A stretch of 5,523 bases of DNA from an uncultured Mesorhizobium sp. GTDB taxonomy: Bacteria; Pseudomonadota; Alphaproteobacteria; Rhizobiales; Rhizobiaceae. The DNA lies in contig CATMOC010000289.1 of the NCBI GenBank assembly GCA_950071955.1, positions 1-5,523 of the forward strand, in the 5' to 3' direction. How positions within the stretch are numbered: position 1 is the first letter of the stretch; each line of letters starts with the position of its first letter. Below the pieces are notes generated by a model that saw nothing but the letters and a program-made list of their open reading frames with translations, was not told the origin of the DNA and did no database searches. This document shows, piece by piece, positions 1-5,523 of the stretch. Made by a program: the position numbers and the translations under genes.

Positions 1-1117
1 CGACCCGGTCTCGGTTGCCGTTGCGCTCGCCGACAAGCTCGACACGCTGGTCGGCTTCTGGGCGATCGACGAGAAGCCGACCGGCAGCAAGGATCCGTAT
101 GCGCTGAGGCGGGCGGCACTGGGGGGGATACGGATCCTAGTGGAGAACGGGGTGCGGCTGGGGCTGCAGTCGATCCTTCTTAGGCATTGGCTAGAATGGG
201 TAGCCTCAATAGATGACTTCGCCCTCTCGGCGCCTTGGATTGCCTACACACAAACCGAATCCTTTGAGGATCTGAAAACGCTGGCGAAAGTCGCGGCAAC
301 TGCGCCCTTTGTAGCGACGTTTGTTGCGATACCGCCGCAAAGGTATGAGCAAATTCAAAAGCTTCCTGAGCGCGGCTTCGATTTGATTCAGGAAGAATGG
401 ATAGACCGATTGGACGCACTGACCGAGTGGGTCGGACGCGTCGAGGAATTCCGTTCCGGCGGAAAGGACGTCGAGGGGTTCATGAGAATTGATGCCCTAG
501 GAAGGCCGATGGCGGAATGGGCGAGTGGGCTTCGATCTGACCTTCTCTCCTTCTTCCACGATCGCCTGAAAGTCTATCTCCGCGACCAAGGGGCGCGGCA
601 CGATCTGATTGATGCGGTGCTGGCGAGCACCGGCAGTTCGATCTCCCCCCCAGTGGGGGAGATCAGCCAATCGCAGGCCGCAGTAACCGCCGCCAACGAC
701 GACCTCCTGATGATCGTGCGGCGCGTCGAGGCGCTGGCAGACCTGCTCGATACCGAGGACGGGAAGAACCTGCTCGCGGGCACGAAGCGCGCGGTCAACA
801 TCATCGCGGCGGAGGAGAAGAAGGGCACCGAGATCGGCGCCCATGTCGATCCCGAACTCTTCGTCGCGCCCGAGGAGAATCGGCTGTTCGAGGCGATCGG
901 TATCGCCGACCGCGAAGCCGCGGATGCGATCCGGGCCGAGGATTTTTCGGCTGCGATGCGGGCCATGGCACGGCTACGCGGGCCGATCGACATTTTCTTC
1001 GACACGGTGCTGGTGAACGACCCGGACGAAACGATCCGGGCCAACCGGCTGGCGCTGCTGACGCGCATCCGCGCCGTCACCGGCCAGGTGGCGGATTTTT
1101 CCAGGATCGCGGGCTGA
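1..1117 (+). CDS. glyS: Glycyl-tRNA synthetase beta subunit, C-terminal part (5' truncated by window edge)
   Basis: The beta chain of the alpha2beta2 bacterial glycyl-tRNA synthetase; this chain supplies the tRNA-binding parts, and the cytoplasmic complex charges tRNA-Gly. Reading is open from base 2 (first complete codon) to TGA at 1115-1117, giving the last 371 residues of a protein that starts upstream. The visible N-terminal end carries the family block [12 protein letters not shown] (about bases 86-121), which in E. coli GlyS lies just before the anticodon-binding region. It is followed by [20 protein letters not shown] (about 560-619), the [13 protein letters not shown] block (about 755-793) and the end block [18 protein letters not shown] (about 1010-1063), which matches the DALR-like anticodon-binding end. 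A GTG at 140 lies inside this continuous frame and is not a gene start. Two segments look extra relative to E. coli GlyS: about 100 residues from roughly 180 to 535, and about 24 residues around the palindrome at 640-664. The usual ALGVIR motif reads ALGGIR here, within a run of seven G (121-127). Confidence 0.95.
   Translation, partial: DPVSVAVALADKLDTLVGFWAIDEKPTGSKDPYALRRAALGGIRILVENGVRLGLQSILLRHWLEWVASIDDFALSAPWIAYTQTESFEDLKTLAKVAATAPFVATFVAIPPQRYEQIQKLPERGFDLIQEEWIDRLDALTEWVGRVEEFRSGGKDVEGFMRIDALGRPMAEWASGLRSDLLSFFHDRLKVYLRDQGARHDLIDAVLASTGSSISPPVGEISQSQAAVTAANDDLLMIVRRVEALADLLDTEDGKNLLAGTKRAVNIIAAEEKKGTEIGAHVDPELFVAPEENRLFEAIGIADREAADAIRAEDFSAAMRAMARLRGPIDIFFDTVLVNDPDETIRANRLALLTRIRAVTGQVADFSRIAG
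180..535 (+). other. Compositionally distinct in-frame insertion inside glyS
   Basis: In E. coli GlyS, as I recall it, only some 25 residues separate the end of the ALRRAALG helix region from the helix that starts the anticodon-binding part. Here about 120 residues lie between VRLGLQ (ending near base 169) and [11 protein letters not shown] (starting near 539). By hand count, bases 181-420 are 123/240 G+C (51%), against 42/60 at 721-780 and 38/60 at 841-900. Codons that are scarce elsewhere in the window cluster here: CTA, ATA, AGG, AGA, TCA, TTT and CAA. The peptide is rich in tryptophan ([32 protein letters not shown]) and looks helical. The frame stays open, so the enzyme is probably functional. 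The segment could be a lineage-specific insertion, a recombination import, or a naturally length-variable region in rhizobial GlyS; exact borders cannot be set from one sequence. Confidence 0.6.
640..664. repeat. Perfect palindrome inside glyS, probable dispersed palindromic repeat
   Basis: GATCTCCCCC (640-649) and GGGGGAGATC (655-664) form a 10-bp perfect inverted repeat around the 5-nt loop CCAGT. It is translated in frame as part of [11 protein letters not shown], within an extra loop of about 24 codons (about 626-697) between the family blocks DLIDAVL and [12 protein letters not shown]. Palindromes with GGGGGAGAT arms are, from memory, abundant dispersed repeats in Mesorhizobium-like genomes, and ISPPVGE-type peptides are what they encode in this frame. 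The hairpin is certain as sequence; its identity as a member of a dispersed family is inference. Confidence 0.6.
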
Positions 1118-1278
1118 GGCTGCCCACTTCCGCCCCCCCCCCCCGGCGGTGCGACGGCGTCGAGGGTGGGCGTACTCGGAGCGCTCGGCCGCCACGACCC
1201 GTGATCCCGTGGGGCGCTGCGCGGCTCCGACATGCATTTCGATCAACTGCGAGGGAGACGCCGGGCTGTATGTGAAGC
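1118..1278. other. Intergenic spacer between convergent glyS and the exported-protein gene: C12 tract and foldable GC-rich segment
   Basis: The 161 bases lie between the 3' ends of two converging genes, so a terminator is expected, but no hairpin followed by a T tract is present. The spacer holds a homopolymer of 12 C (1133-1144). Around it the sequence can fold as a small junction: outer stem GCCCAC (1122-1127) with GTGGGC (1166-1171), inner hairpin CCGCC (1130-1134) with GGCGG (1145-1149) looped by ten C, and a short hairpin CGAC/GTCG (1152-1155 with 1159-1162). This structure may serve as a terminator for glyS. I see no RNA gene and no supportable small ORF in the rest (1172-1278). Confidence 0.4.
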
Positions 1279-1899
1279 CTACTCCAGCCGCTGCGTCGGC
1301 GGCGGGGGCGGCGCGGGGGCCGGTGGCGTGGTAGCCGGATCCGGCGCCTTGTCGCCTCCCGATGGCCTATCGGATGGTAGGCTGCCGTGCCGTTCGGCCA
1401 CGGCCGGCGCATCCGGTTTTCGACCGGCGCGTTTTTCGGTCGGCTCCGTGCGCGGCGCGCCGATAGAGGCAGGCGAGGCCTCGGAGCGTGCCGTTGTCGT
1501 CGGATAAGCATCGCCCACCAGTCCACCACGGATCACCATCGGCAGGCCGCCAGGTCCACCATCGGCGTCCGGCCTCGGCCGCGCCGATGGTTCGCCATAG
1601 GCGACCATTGAACTGCTGAGCGCCGGCGGCCAGTCGTCTGCGGCTTCCTGACGGACGGAAGAGAGCGTTGCGGCGGCGTCTTGTGGTGTCTCGCCGGAAC
1701 CGGAAAATGCCGCGGTGCGGATGGTGTCGTCGGGCGGCGCCAGGACCACTTGCGGGTCCTCGAACGCCGGCTCGCCGATGACGATGATCGAACGCGAAGG
1801 CCCGGCCGGAGGCGCGCCGAAAACTGCGAACGAGGAGGCGCCCGCCTGCTGCGTCAACAGCAAGCCGCATGCGAACACGGCCAGGCCCAAAGATTTCAT
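1279..1899 (-). CDS. Exported proline-rich hypothetical protein
   Basis: A 206-residue protein on the minus strand, ATG at 1899-1897 and TAG at 1281-1279. A GGGAG ribosome-binding sequence (1908-1904) ends 4 bases before the ATG. The N-terminus is a classic Sec signal peptide: one Lys, a hydrophobic core (LGLAVFACGLLL) and an AGA-SS cleavage site after about residue 21, so the mature protein should be periplasmic or surface-linked. Cys11 lies inside the hydrophobic core and lacks a proper lipobox, so a lipoprotein is unlikely. The mature part looks mostly disordered. It has two related motifs, SRSIIVIGEPA (35-45) and SSSMVAYGEPSA (95-106), then GLPMVIRGGLVGDA (118-131), then a charged Pro/Ala tail with PAPPPPP (195-201). 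No known domain or catalytic motif is recognised. The signal peptide plus ribosome-binding site support a real gene over the overlapping reading frames on the other strand. Function unknown; the GEP motifs and MVIRGG block resemble small exported hypotheticals I recall from rhizobia. Confidence 0.8.
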   Translation of the reverse strand: MKSLGLAVFACGLLLTQQAGASSFAVFGAPPAGPSRSIIVIGEPAFEDPQVVLAPPDDTIRTAAFSGSGETPQDAAATLSSVRQEAADDWPPALSSSMVAYGEPSARPRPDADGGPGGLPMVIRGGLVGDAYPTTTARSEASPASIGAPRTEPTEKRAGRKPDAPAVAERHGSLPSDRPSGGDKAPDPATTPPAPAPPPPPTQRLE

Positions 1900-1933
1900 A
1901 CCGCTCCCGCCTTCATGGCGTGGACATGCAACG

Positions 1934-1960
1934 GAAGGCGCCTAGCATCCAGGCGCCTTC
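1934..1960. repeat. Perfect 10-bp inverted repeat between divergent genes
   Basis: GAAGGCGCCT (1934-1943) is repeated inverted as AGGCGCCTTC (1951-1960) around the 7-nt loop AGCATCC. Each arm itself contains the self-complementary octamer AGGCGCCT, so the site also reads as two copies of an 8-bp palindrome with centres 15 bp apart. It lies 35 bases upstream of the minus-strand ATG and 114 bases upstream of tsaC. No T tract follows on either strand, and no gene ends next to it, so an ordinary terminator role is unlikely. A leader hairpin or an operator for a dimeric regulator are the plausible readings. Confidence 0.55.
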
Positions 1961-2063
1961 ATTCCCATTGCCGCCACCGATAACATTTGACCGATTAAGA
2001 AAATGATGACACGGCGTCACTTGCCGCCGGCAATTCCGCGCGATAGGCAGCGCCGAAGAGACG

Positions 2064-2068
2064 AAAGG
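2064..2068 (+). promoter_or_regulatory. Ribosome-binding site that sets the tsaC start
   Basis: AAAGG ends six bases before the ATG at 2075. The upstream in-frame ATGs at 2003 and 2006 have only a weak AAGAAA nearby, and the 24 residues they would add are Arg-rich and unlike the usual N-terminus of the family. This favours 2075. Confidence 0.6.
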
Positions 2069-2074
2069 CGGCCG

Positions 2075-3076
2075 ATGGCGGAGATCCTCCCGGAAGACCG
2101 AGCGCTGGAACGGGCGTGCGAGCTGATCCTCGCCGGCCTTCCCGTCGCCGTGCCGACCGAGACGGTCTACGGACTCGCCGCCGATGCCACGAACGGCGAG
2201 GCGGTGGCCCGCATCTACGAGGCCAAGGGCCGGCCGCGTTTCAACCCGCTGATCGTGCATGTCTGCGACCGGGATATGGCAGACCGGATCGGCACGTTCG
2301 ATCCCGTTTCGGCCCGGCTCGCCGACATCTTCTGGCCCGGTCCGCTAACGCTGGTGCTGCCGCTGAAGGCGGGCGCGCCGGTGAGCCCGCTGGTCACGGC
2401 CGGGCTCGGTACGGTGGGAATCCGCATGCCGCGCGGCTTCGCGGCACGGCTCGCCGCCAGCACGGGCAGGCCGATCGCGGCCCCCAGTGCCAATTCCTCC
2501 GGCCGCGTGAGCCCCACGAGCGCCAGGGCCGTCGAGGCCGATCTCGGTGAGCGCATCCCGCTCATCGTCGACGGCGGCGCGGCTTCGGTCGGGGTCGAAT
2601 CGACCATCGTCAAGGTAGAGGACGGCAGGGTGCAGCTCCTGCGTCCCGGAGGCGTGGCGGCCGAGGAGATCGAGGCGGTGCTGGGCGCGCCGCTGTCGCG
2701 CGGGAGAGCGGGGGCCACGGTCGAGGCACCCGGTATGCTCGTCTCCCACTACGCGCCGAACGCCACGGTGCGGCTGAACGCGTCCGAGGTGCGCACCGGA
2801 GAGGCGCTGCTCGCCTTCGGGCCGAAGAGAATCGCTAAAGCCGAGAATGCCGTGGCGGTCGAGAACCTGTCGCTTTCGGGCGATCTGCGCGAGGCGGCGG
2901 CCAGCCTCTTCGCGCATCTCGCGGCGCTCGACCGCTGCGGCGCGCATTCGATCGCCGTCGAGCCCGTGCCGAGGCAGGGGCTCGGCGAGGCGATCAACGA
3001 CCGCCTGGCGCGGGCGGCGGCGCCGCGGGGTGATTCTACGATTGTCTCCCAAGACGCCGAGGTGGCGGATTTCTGA
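2075..3076 (+). CDS. tsaC: Threonylcarbamoyl-AMP synthase, two-domain Sua5 type
   Basis: Makes L-threonylcarbamoyladenylate from threonine, bicarbonate and ATP, the first step of t6A formation at position 37 of ANN-decoding tRNAs; acts in the cytoplasm with the TsaB/TsaD/TsaE group. The 333-residue protein begins MAEILPEDRA. The YrdC domain (about residues 12-200) shows PTETVYGLAADA (27-38), KGRPRFNPLI (51-60), WPGPLTLVLP (87-96), GTVGIRMP (112-119), PSANSSGRVSPT (137-148) and GVESTIV (173-179). The linker APGMLVSHYAP (218-228) matches the conserved Sua5 linker, and a smaller Sua5 C-terminal domain runs to the end with PRQGLGEAINDRLARAA (299-315). This is therefore the long Sua5-like form rather than the short E. 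coli TsaC form; some databases would name it sua5 or ywlC. TGA (3074-3076) is only 3 bases before the next ATG, so the two genes are probably cotranscribed and translationally coupled. Confidence 0.95.
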   Translation: MAEILPEDRALERACELILAGLPVAVPTETVYGLAADATNGEAVARIYEAKGRPRFNPLIVHVCDRDMADRIGTFDPVSARLADIFWPGPLTLVLPLKAGAPVSPLVTAGLGTVGIRMPRGFAARLAASTGRPIAAPSANSSGRVSPTSARAVEADLGERIPLIVDGGAASVGVESTIVKVEDGRVQLLRPGGVAAEEIEAVLGAPLSRGRAGATVEAPGMLVSHYAPNATVRLNASEVRTGEALLAFGPKRIAKAENAVAVENLSLSGDLREAAASLFAHLAALDRCGAHSIAVEPVPRQGLGEAINDRLARAAAPRGDSTIVSQDAEVADF

Positions 3077-3079
3077 ACC

Positions 3080-4504
3080 ATGCCAGCGGCTGTTCCCCTC
3101 CCCTCGCTCGTCGCCCGTTTCGCCGCCATCGTCGGCGAGCGCCACGCGCTGGTAGCCGAAGCCGACGTCGCGCCCTTCGTCAGCGAGCGGCGCGGACTTT
3201 TTGGCGGCCGGACGAGCCTCGTGCTTCGGCCGGGCAGCGTGGAGGAGGTGTCGCGTATCCTGGCGCTGGCGACGGAAACCGGGACGCCGGTGGTGCCGCA
3301 GGGCGGCAATACGGGGCTGGTCGGAGGACAGACGCCCGACATGAGCGGCGGGCAGGTCGTGCTGTCGCTCTCCCGCCTCGACCGCATTCGCGAGGTGGAC
3401 GTCTCCTCGAACACCATGACCGTGGAGGCAGGCGTCGTGCTGCAGCGCGCTCAGGAGGCAGCGGACGCGGTGGGGCGGCTGTTTCCCCTTTCGCTCGCCT
3501 CGCAGGGGACCGCGCAGATCGGCGGGAACCTCTCCTCCAATGCCGGCGGTACGGGGGTGCTCGCCTATGGCAACGCCCGCGAGCTCTGCCTCGGCGTCGA
3601 GGTCGTGCTACCGACCGGCGAAGTGTTCGACGACCTGCGCAAGCTCAAGAAGGACAACACCGGCTACGACCTGAAGAACCTCTTCGTCGGCGCGGAAGGC
3701 ACGCTTGGCGTGATCACCGCCGCGGTACTAAAACTCTTTCCGAAGCCCAAGGGACGCGAAGTCGCCTGGATCGGCCTGCGTTCGCCGGAGGCCGCGCTGG
3801 CGCTCTTCGCGCTGGCCTCGGACCGCGCCGGCAGCGGGCTGACGGCCTTCGAGCTCTGCGCCAGGATCGCCGTCGACTTCTCGGTTCGGCACATCCCCGG
3901 CATCGTCGCACCGCTTGCGGGCGAGCATCCATGGCTGGTGCTGATGGAAATCTCCTCCGGCCGCTCGGCCGAGGATGCGCGCGGGCTGATCGAGGAGATG
4001 CTCGCCGAAGGGATAGAGCGGGAACTCGCCGACGACGCCGTGATCGCCCAGAACCTGTCGCAGGCCGACGCCTTCTGGGCGGTGCGCGAAGCGATGTCGG
4101 AGGCGCAGAAGCCGGAGGGCGTCTCGATCAAGCACGACATATCCGTGCCCGTCGCTTCCATTCCGGAATTCATCCGCGAGGCGGGGGCGGCGGTGCTGGC
4201 GGCTGCACCCGGCGCGCGGCTCGTCACCTTCGGCCACATGGGCGACGGCAACCTGCACTACAACGTCTCGCAGCCCGAGGGCATGGAGGATAATGCCTTC
4301 CTCGGGCGCTACCGCGAGATCAACGACATCGTGCATGGCGTCGTGCGGGGCTTCGGTGGTTCGATCTCGGCCGAGCACGGCATCGGCCGCATGAAGCGCG
4401 ACGAACTGATCGCCACCGCCCCGCCGGTCGCCACCGACCTGATGCGGCGCATCAAGGCGAGTTTCGATCCGACCGGCATCATGAACCCGGGCAAGGTGAT
4501 CTAG
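3080..4504 (+). CDS. FAD-linked D-2-hydroxyacid dehydrogenase (D-2-hydroxyglutarate/D-lactate dehydrogenase family)
   Basis: A 474-residue flavoprotein of the vanillyl-alcohol oxidase fold that oxidises a D-2-hydroxyacid to the 2-oxoacid and passes electrons to a carrier. The FAD-binding PCMH domain (about 30-220) shows PQGGNTGLVGG (73-83), LSSNAGGTGVLAYGN (151-165), LGVEVVLPTGEVFDD (171-185) and GYDLKNLFVGAEGTLGVIT (195-213). The C-terminal FAD-oxidase domain carries the metal-site motifs HMGDGNLHYN (386-395) and AEHGIGRMK (431-439), ending with the family signature DPTGIMNPGKV (463-473). Arg336, Lys351, His386, His393, Asn395, Glu432 and His433 align by spacing with residues I recall as substrate, metal or catalytic ligands in human D2HGDH, so D-2-hydroxyglutarate is a likely substrate, with D-lactate or another D-hydroxyacid possible. 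No signal peptide or membrane segment is seen. It starts 3 bases after the tsaC stop, with GGCGGA (3064-3069) as a possible ribosome-binding site. The functional link to tsaC is unclear and may be only transcriptional. Confidence 0.92.
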   Translation: MPAAVPLPSLVARFAAIVGERHALVAEADVAPFVSERRGLFGGRTSLVLRPGSVEEVSRILALATETGTPVVPQGGNTGLVGGQTPDMSGGQVVLSLSRLDRIREVDVSSNTMTVEAGVVLQRAQEAADAVGRLFPLSLASQGTAQIGGNLSSNAGGTGVLAYGNARELCLGVEVVLPTGEVFDDLRKLKKDNTGYDLKNLFVGAEGTLGVITAAVLKLFPKPKGREVAWIGLRSPEAALALFALASDRAGSGLTAFELCARIAVDFSVRHIPGIVAPLAGEHPWLVLMEISSGRSAEDARGLIEEMLAEGIERELADDAVIAQNLSQADAFWAVREAMSEAQKPEGVSIKHDISVPVASIPEFIREAGAAVLAAAPGARLVTFGHMGDGNLHYNVSQPEGMEDNAFLGRYREINDIVHGVVRGFGGSISAEHGIGRMKRDELIATAPPVATDLMRRIKASFDPTGIMNPGKVI

Positions 4505-4526
4505 GAAAGCGGGGAGAACCCGCCCG

Positions 4527-4554
4527 ATCCGTCTTGCGGGAATCCGCGACGGAT
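4527..4554 (+). repeat. Bulged hairpin in the spacer upstream of rnhB
   Basis: ATCCGTC (4527-4533) pairs with GACGGAT (4548-4554). Inside it GCGG (4536-4539) pairs with CCGC (4544-4547) around the loop GAAT, leaving a two-base TT bulge on the left side: 11 pairs in total. No T run follows, so a strong intrinsic terminator is unlikely. The structure ends 17 bases before the rnhB ATG and may protect or tune the rnhB message, or may be incidental. Confidence 0.4.
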
Positions 4555-4571
4555 GAAAGACTCGCGACACG

Positions 4572-5252
4572 ATGACTCGCTCCCAGACCGCCGCCCCGCT
4601 GCTCTTCGACCTGCCGCAGGCGCCTGATTTCTCGTTCGAGAAGCGGCTGATAGCGCGCGGGCGGGGCCCGGTGTGCGGGCTCGACGAAGCCGGACGCGGG
4701 CCGCTGGCCGGTCCCGTCGTCGCGGCAGCCGTCATCCTCGACCCGAAACGGATACCGAAGGGGCTCGACGATTCGAAGCGGCTGAAGCCCTGCGACCGCG
4801 AGCGCCTGTTCGAGGAGATCATCCGCAAGGCCACAGCCGTCTCGGTGGCCTCGGTCGCCGCCGGCGGGATCGACACGATCAACATCCTGCGCGCCAGCCT
4901 GGAGGCCATGCGCCGCGCCGCCGCGACGCTGTGCGTGCACCCGCGCCACGCGCTTGTCGACGGCCGCGACATACCGCCGGGGCTGGGCTGCGAGGCCGAC
5001 GCGCTGGTCAAGGGCGATCAACGCTCGCAGTCGATCGCCGCCGCCTCGATCGTCGCCAAGGTGACTCGCGACCGCATGATGACGCGCTGCGCGGCGGTGC
5101 ATCCATCCTACGGCTTCGAGCTCCACATGGGCTACGCGACCGTGCGCCACCGCGCCGCGATCGTGGAGAGCGGCGCCGTCATGCGCATCCACCGCATGAC
5201 ATTCGCGCCGCTCAAGGCAGACGCCGAGCCGATGGCGATGGAGTTCGAGTGA
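4572..5252 (+). CDS. rnhB: Ribonuclease HII
   Basis: Cytoplasmic nuclease that cuts RNA in RNA/DNA hybrids and starts removal of single ribonucleotides from DNA. The 226-residue protein has the standard HII motifs in order: [14 protein letters not shown] (36-49, catalytic Asp38 and Glu39), DDSKRL (66-71), ALVDGRD (127-133, catalytic Asp130), [22 protein letters not shown] (Asp149 in the GD pair, followed by the helix with the conserved [10 protein letters not shown]), and the C-terminal substrate region with [11 protein letters not shown] (180-190) and HRMTFAP (207-213). Length and the N-terminal [13 protein letters not shown] stretch fit rhizobial RNase HII. The ribosome-binding site is weak (GAAAGA at 4555-4560, 11 bases from the ATG). 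An ATG at 4553 is out of frame. It lies 67 bases after the flavoprotein gene on the same strand and may share its transcript or use its own promoter. A strong terminator follows at 5271-5299. Confidence 0.96.
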   Translation: MTRSQTAAPLLFDLPQAPDFSFEKRLIARGRGPVCGLDEAGRGPLAGPVVAAAVILDPKRIPKGLDDSKRLKPCDRERLFEEIIRKATAVSVASVAAGGIDTINILRASLEAMRRAAATLCVHPRHALVDGRDIPPGLGCEADALVKGDQRSQSIAAASIVAKVTRDRMMTRCAAVHPSYGFELHMGYATVRHRAAIVESGAVMRIHRMTFAPLKADAEPMAMEFE

Positions 5253-5270
5253 GGATCATTCTCTCGAACG

Positions 5271-5299
5271 AAAAATGCCGCCTCGCGGGCGGCATTTTT
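5271..5299. terminator. Bidirectional intrinsic terminator between rnhB and atpF
   Basis: AAAAATGCCGCC (5271-5282) and GGCGGCATTTTT (5288-5299) are perfect 12-base inverted repeats with a 5-nt loop. The GC-rich stem is followed by five T on the plus strand, and by the five A at the left end read as five T on the minus strand. It lies 18 bases after the rnhB stop and 22 bases beyond the atpF stop, so it can end both converging transcripts. Confidence 0.93.
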
Positions 5300-5321
5300 C
5301 AAGAGATGACAACCAAGTAGC

Positions 5322-5523
5322 TCAGTTGAGCTTGGTCTTCAGGTCCTGCACCGAGGACTTGAAGAGGTTGTCCGCGACGCTGGCGTCGACCCGGTCGGCC
5401 AGGAGCTTGCGGGCGGCGGCAACGGCGATGTCGACGGCGTTGGCTCGGACCTCATTCACCGCCTCGCGTTCGGCCTGGGCGATCTTCTGCTCGGCCAGCG
5501 CGGTGCGCCGCGCGACATATTCC
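5322..5523 (-). CDS. atpF: ATP synthase F0 subunit b, C-terminal end (5' part beyond window edge)
   Basis: Reading the minus strand from 5522 to TGA at 5324-5322 gives 66 residues with no stop: EYVARRTALAEQKIAQAERE, then NEVRANAVDIAVAAARKLL, ending SSVQDLKTKLN. This matches the C-terminal part of the b subunit, the peripheral-stalk helix that ties F1 to the membrane sector, and closely resembles the end of rhizobial/Brucella AtpF (b rather than b'), where the chain also ends in KTKLN. The pattern is an Ala-rich amphipathic helix with Arg/Lys/Glu spacing and no membrane segment in this portion, as expected because the single transmembrane helix is at the N-terminus, outside the window. The F0 genes are expected to continue to the right on the same strand. 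The fragment was too short to be found by length alone and rests on sequence resemblance and on the terminator just past its stop. Confidence 0.9.
   Translation of the reverse strand, partial: EYVARRTALAEQKIAQAEREAVNEVRANAVDIAVAAARKLLADRVDASVADNLFKSSVQDLKTKLN

Larger units (their letters stand above)
1900..2074. promoter_or_regulatory. Divergent intergenic region for the exported-protein gene and the tsaC operon
   Basis: The two flanking genes point away from each other, so both promoters are expected here or just beyond. No convincing pair of -35 and -10 boxes is visible. The segment 1976-2009 is the AT-richest stretch and includes TTGACC (1987-1992), but nothing like a -10 box follows at 16-18 bases. 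The region also contains the inverted repeat at 1934-1960, listed separately. An open frame extends upstream of tsaC to ATG codons at 2003 and 2006, which I treat as leader rather than coding sequence. Confidence 0.5.

Noticed and set aside
140..142. GTG at 140 as the start of a separate 325-residue gene.
   Set aside because: The frame is open to the left window edge and encodes conserved GlyS sequence upstream of this codon, so it is internal.
170..537. TCGATC occurs at 170-175 and 532-537, near both edges of the glyS insertion, like a target-site duplication.
   Set aside because: Six bases is expected by chance, the copies are in different codon phases (362 bp apart, not a multiple of three), and removal between them would break the frame.
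1149..1983. Several plus-strand open frames opposite the exported-protein gene.
   Set aside because: They lack ribosome-binding sites and recognisable domains, are Arg- or Gly-rich as expected from antisense of GC-rich coding DNA, and overlap a minus-strand gene with a good signal peptide.
1987..1992. TTGACC as a -35 box for the tsaC operon.
   Set aside because: No acceptable -10 sequence lies 16-18 bases downstream, so a promoter cannot be placed here from sequence alone.
2003..2074. N-terminal extension of TsaC from ATG 2003 or 2006.
   Set aside because: Arg-rich, not family-like, poor ribosome-binding site; ATG 2075 has AAAGG at good spacing and gives the usual N-terminus.
3728..5011. 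A long minus-strand open frame of 427 codons opposite the flavoprotein gene and rnhB.
   Set aside because: It is a shadow of two well-supported plus-strand genes; its composition (Arg, His, Ala rich) matches no family I recognise.
5316..5330. GTAGCTCAGTTGAGC resembles the D-arm (A box) of a tRNA gene.
   Set aside because: No acceptor stem, anticodon arm or T-arm GGTTCGA motif follows at the right distance, and the sequence covers the atpF stop codon and last codons.

Overview
The window looks like ordinary chromosomal sequence from a GC-rich alphaproteobacterium of the order Hyphomicrobiales (Rhizobiales), probably near Phyllobacteriaceae/Mesorhizobium. That placement is inferred from family resemblance of GlyS, the two-domain TsaC/Sua5, RNase HII and the AtpF tail, and from the strong G/C bias at third codon positions. 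No database search was run.

Layout, left to right. (1) 1-1117: the 3' part of glyS (glycyl-tRNA synthetase beta subunit), + strand, entering from the left edge. (2) 1118-1278: a gene-free spacer with a run of 12 C and foldable GC-rich sequence. (3) 1279-1899, - strand: a small exported, proline-rich protein of unknown function. (4) 1900-2074: a divergent intergenic region with a perfect 10-bp inverted repeat. (5) 2075-3076 and 3080-4504, + strand: tsaC (tRNA t6A synthesis) followed after 3 bases by an FAD-dependent D-2-hydroxyacid dehydrogenase, almost certainly one transcript. (6) 4572-5252, + strand: rnhB (RNase HII) after a 67-bp spacer that can fold into a bulged hairpin. (7) 5271-5299: a strong two-way terminator. 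(8) 5322-5523, - strand: the C-terminal end of atpF (ATP synthase F0 subunit b), leaving the window at the right edge.

The genes are mostly housekeeping. GlyS and TsaC both serve translation (tRNA charging and tRNA modification). RNase HII removes ribonucleotides from DNA. The flavoprotein feeds electrons from a D-2-hydroxyacid into metabolism, and AtpF belongs to a neighbouring operon that converges on rnhB. I see no mobile element, CRISPR array, RNA gene or defence system.

The main points of interest are in glyS. Between the HD-like region and the anticodon-binding region there is an extra in-frame stretch, roughly 180-535, of lower GC and atypical codon use. Further on, a perfect palindrome at 640-664 is translated in frame within a second extra loop, as expected if a dispersed palindromic repeat had entered a coding gene. 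I did not find convincing evidence for a wholly new system.
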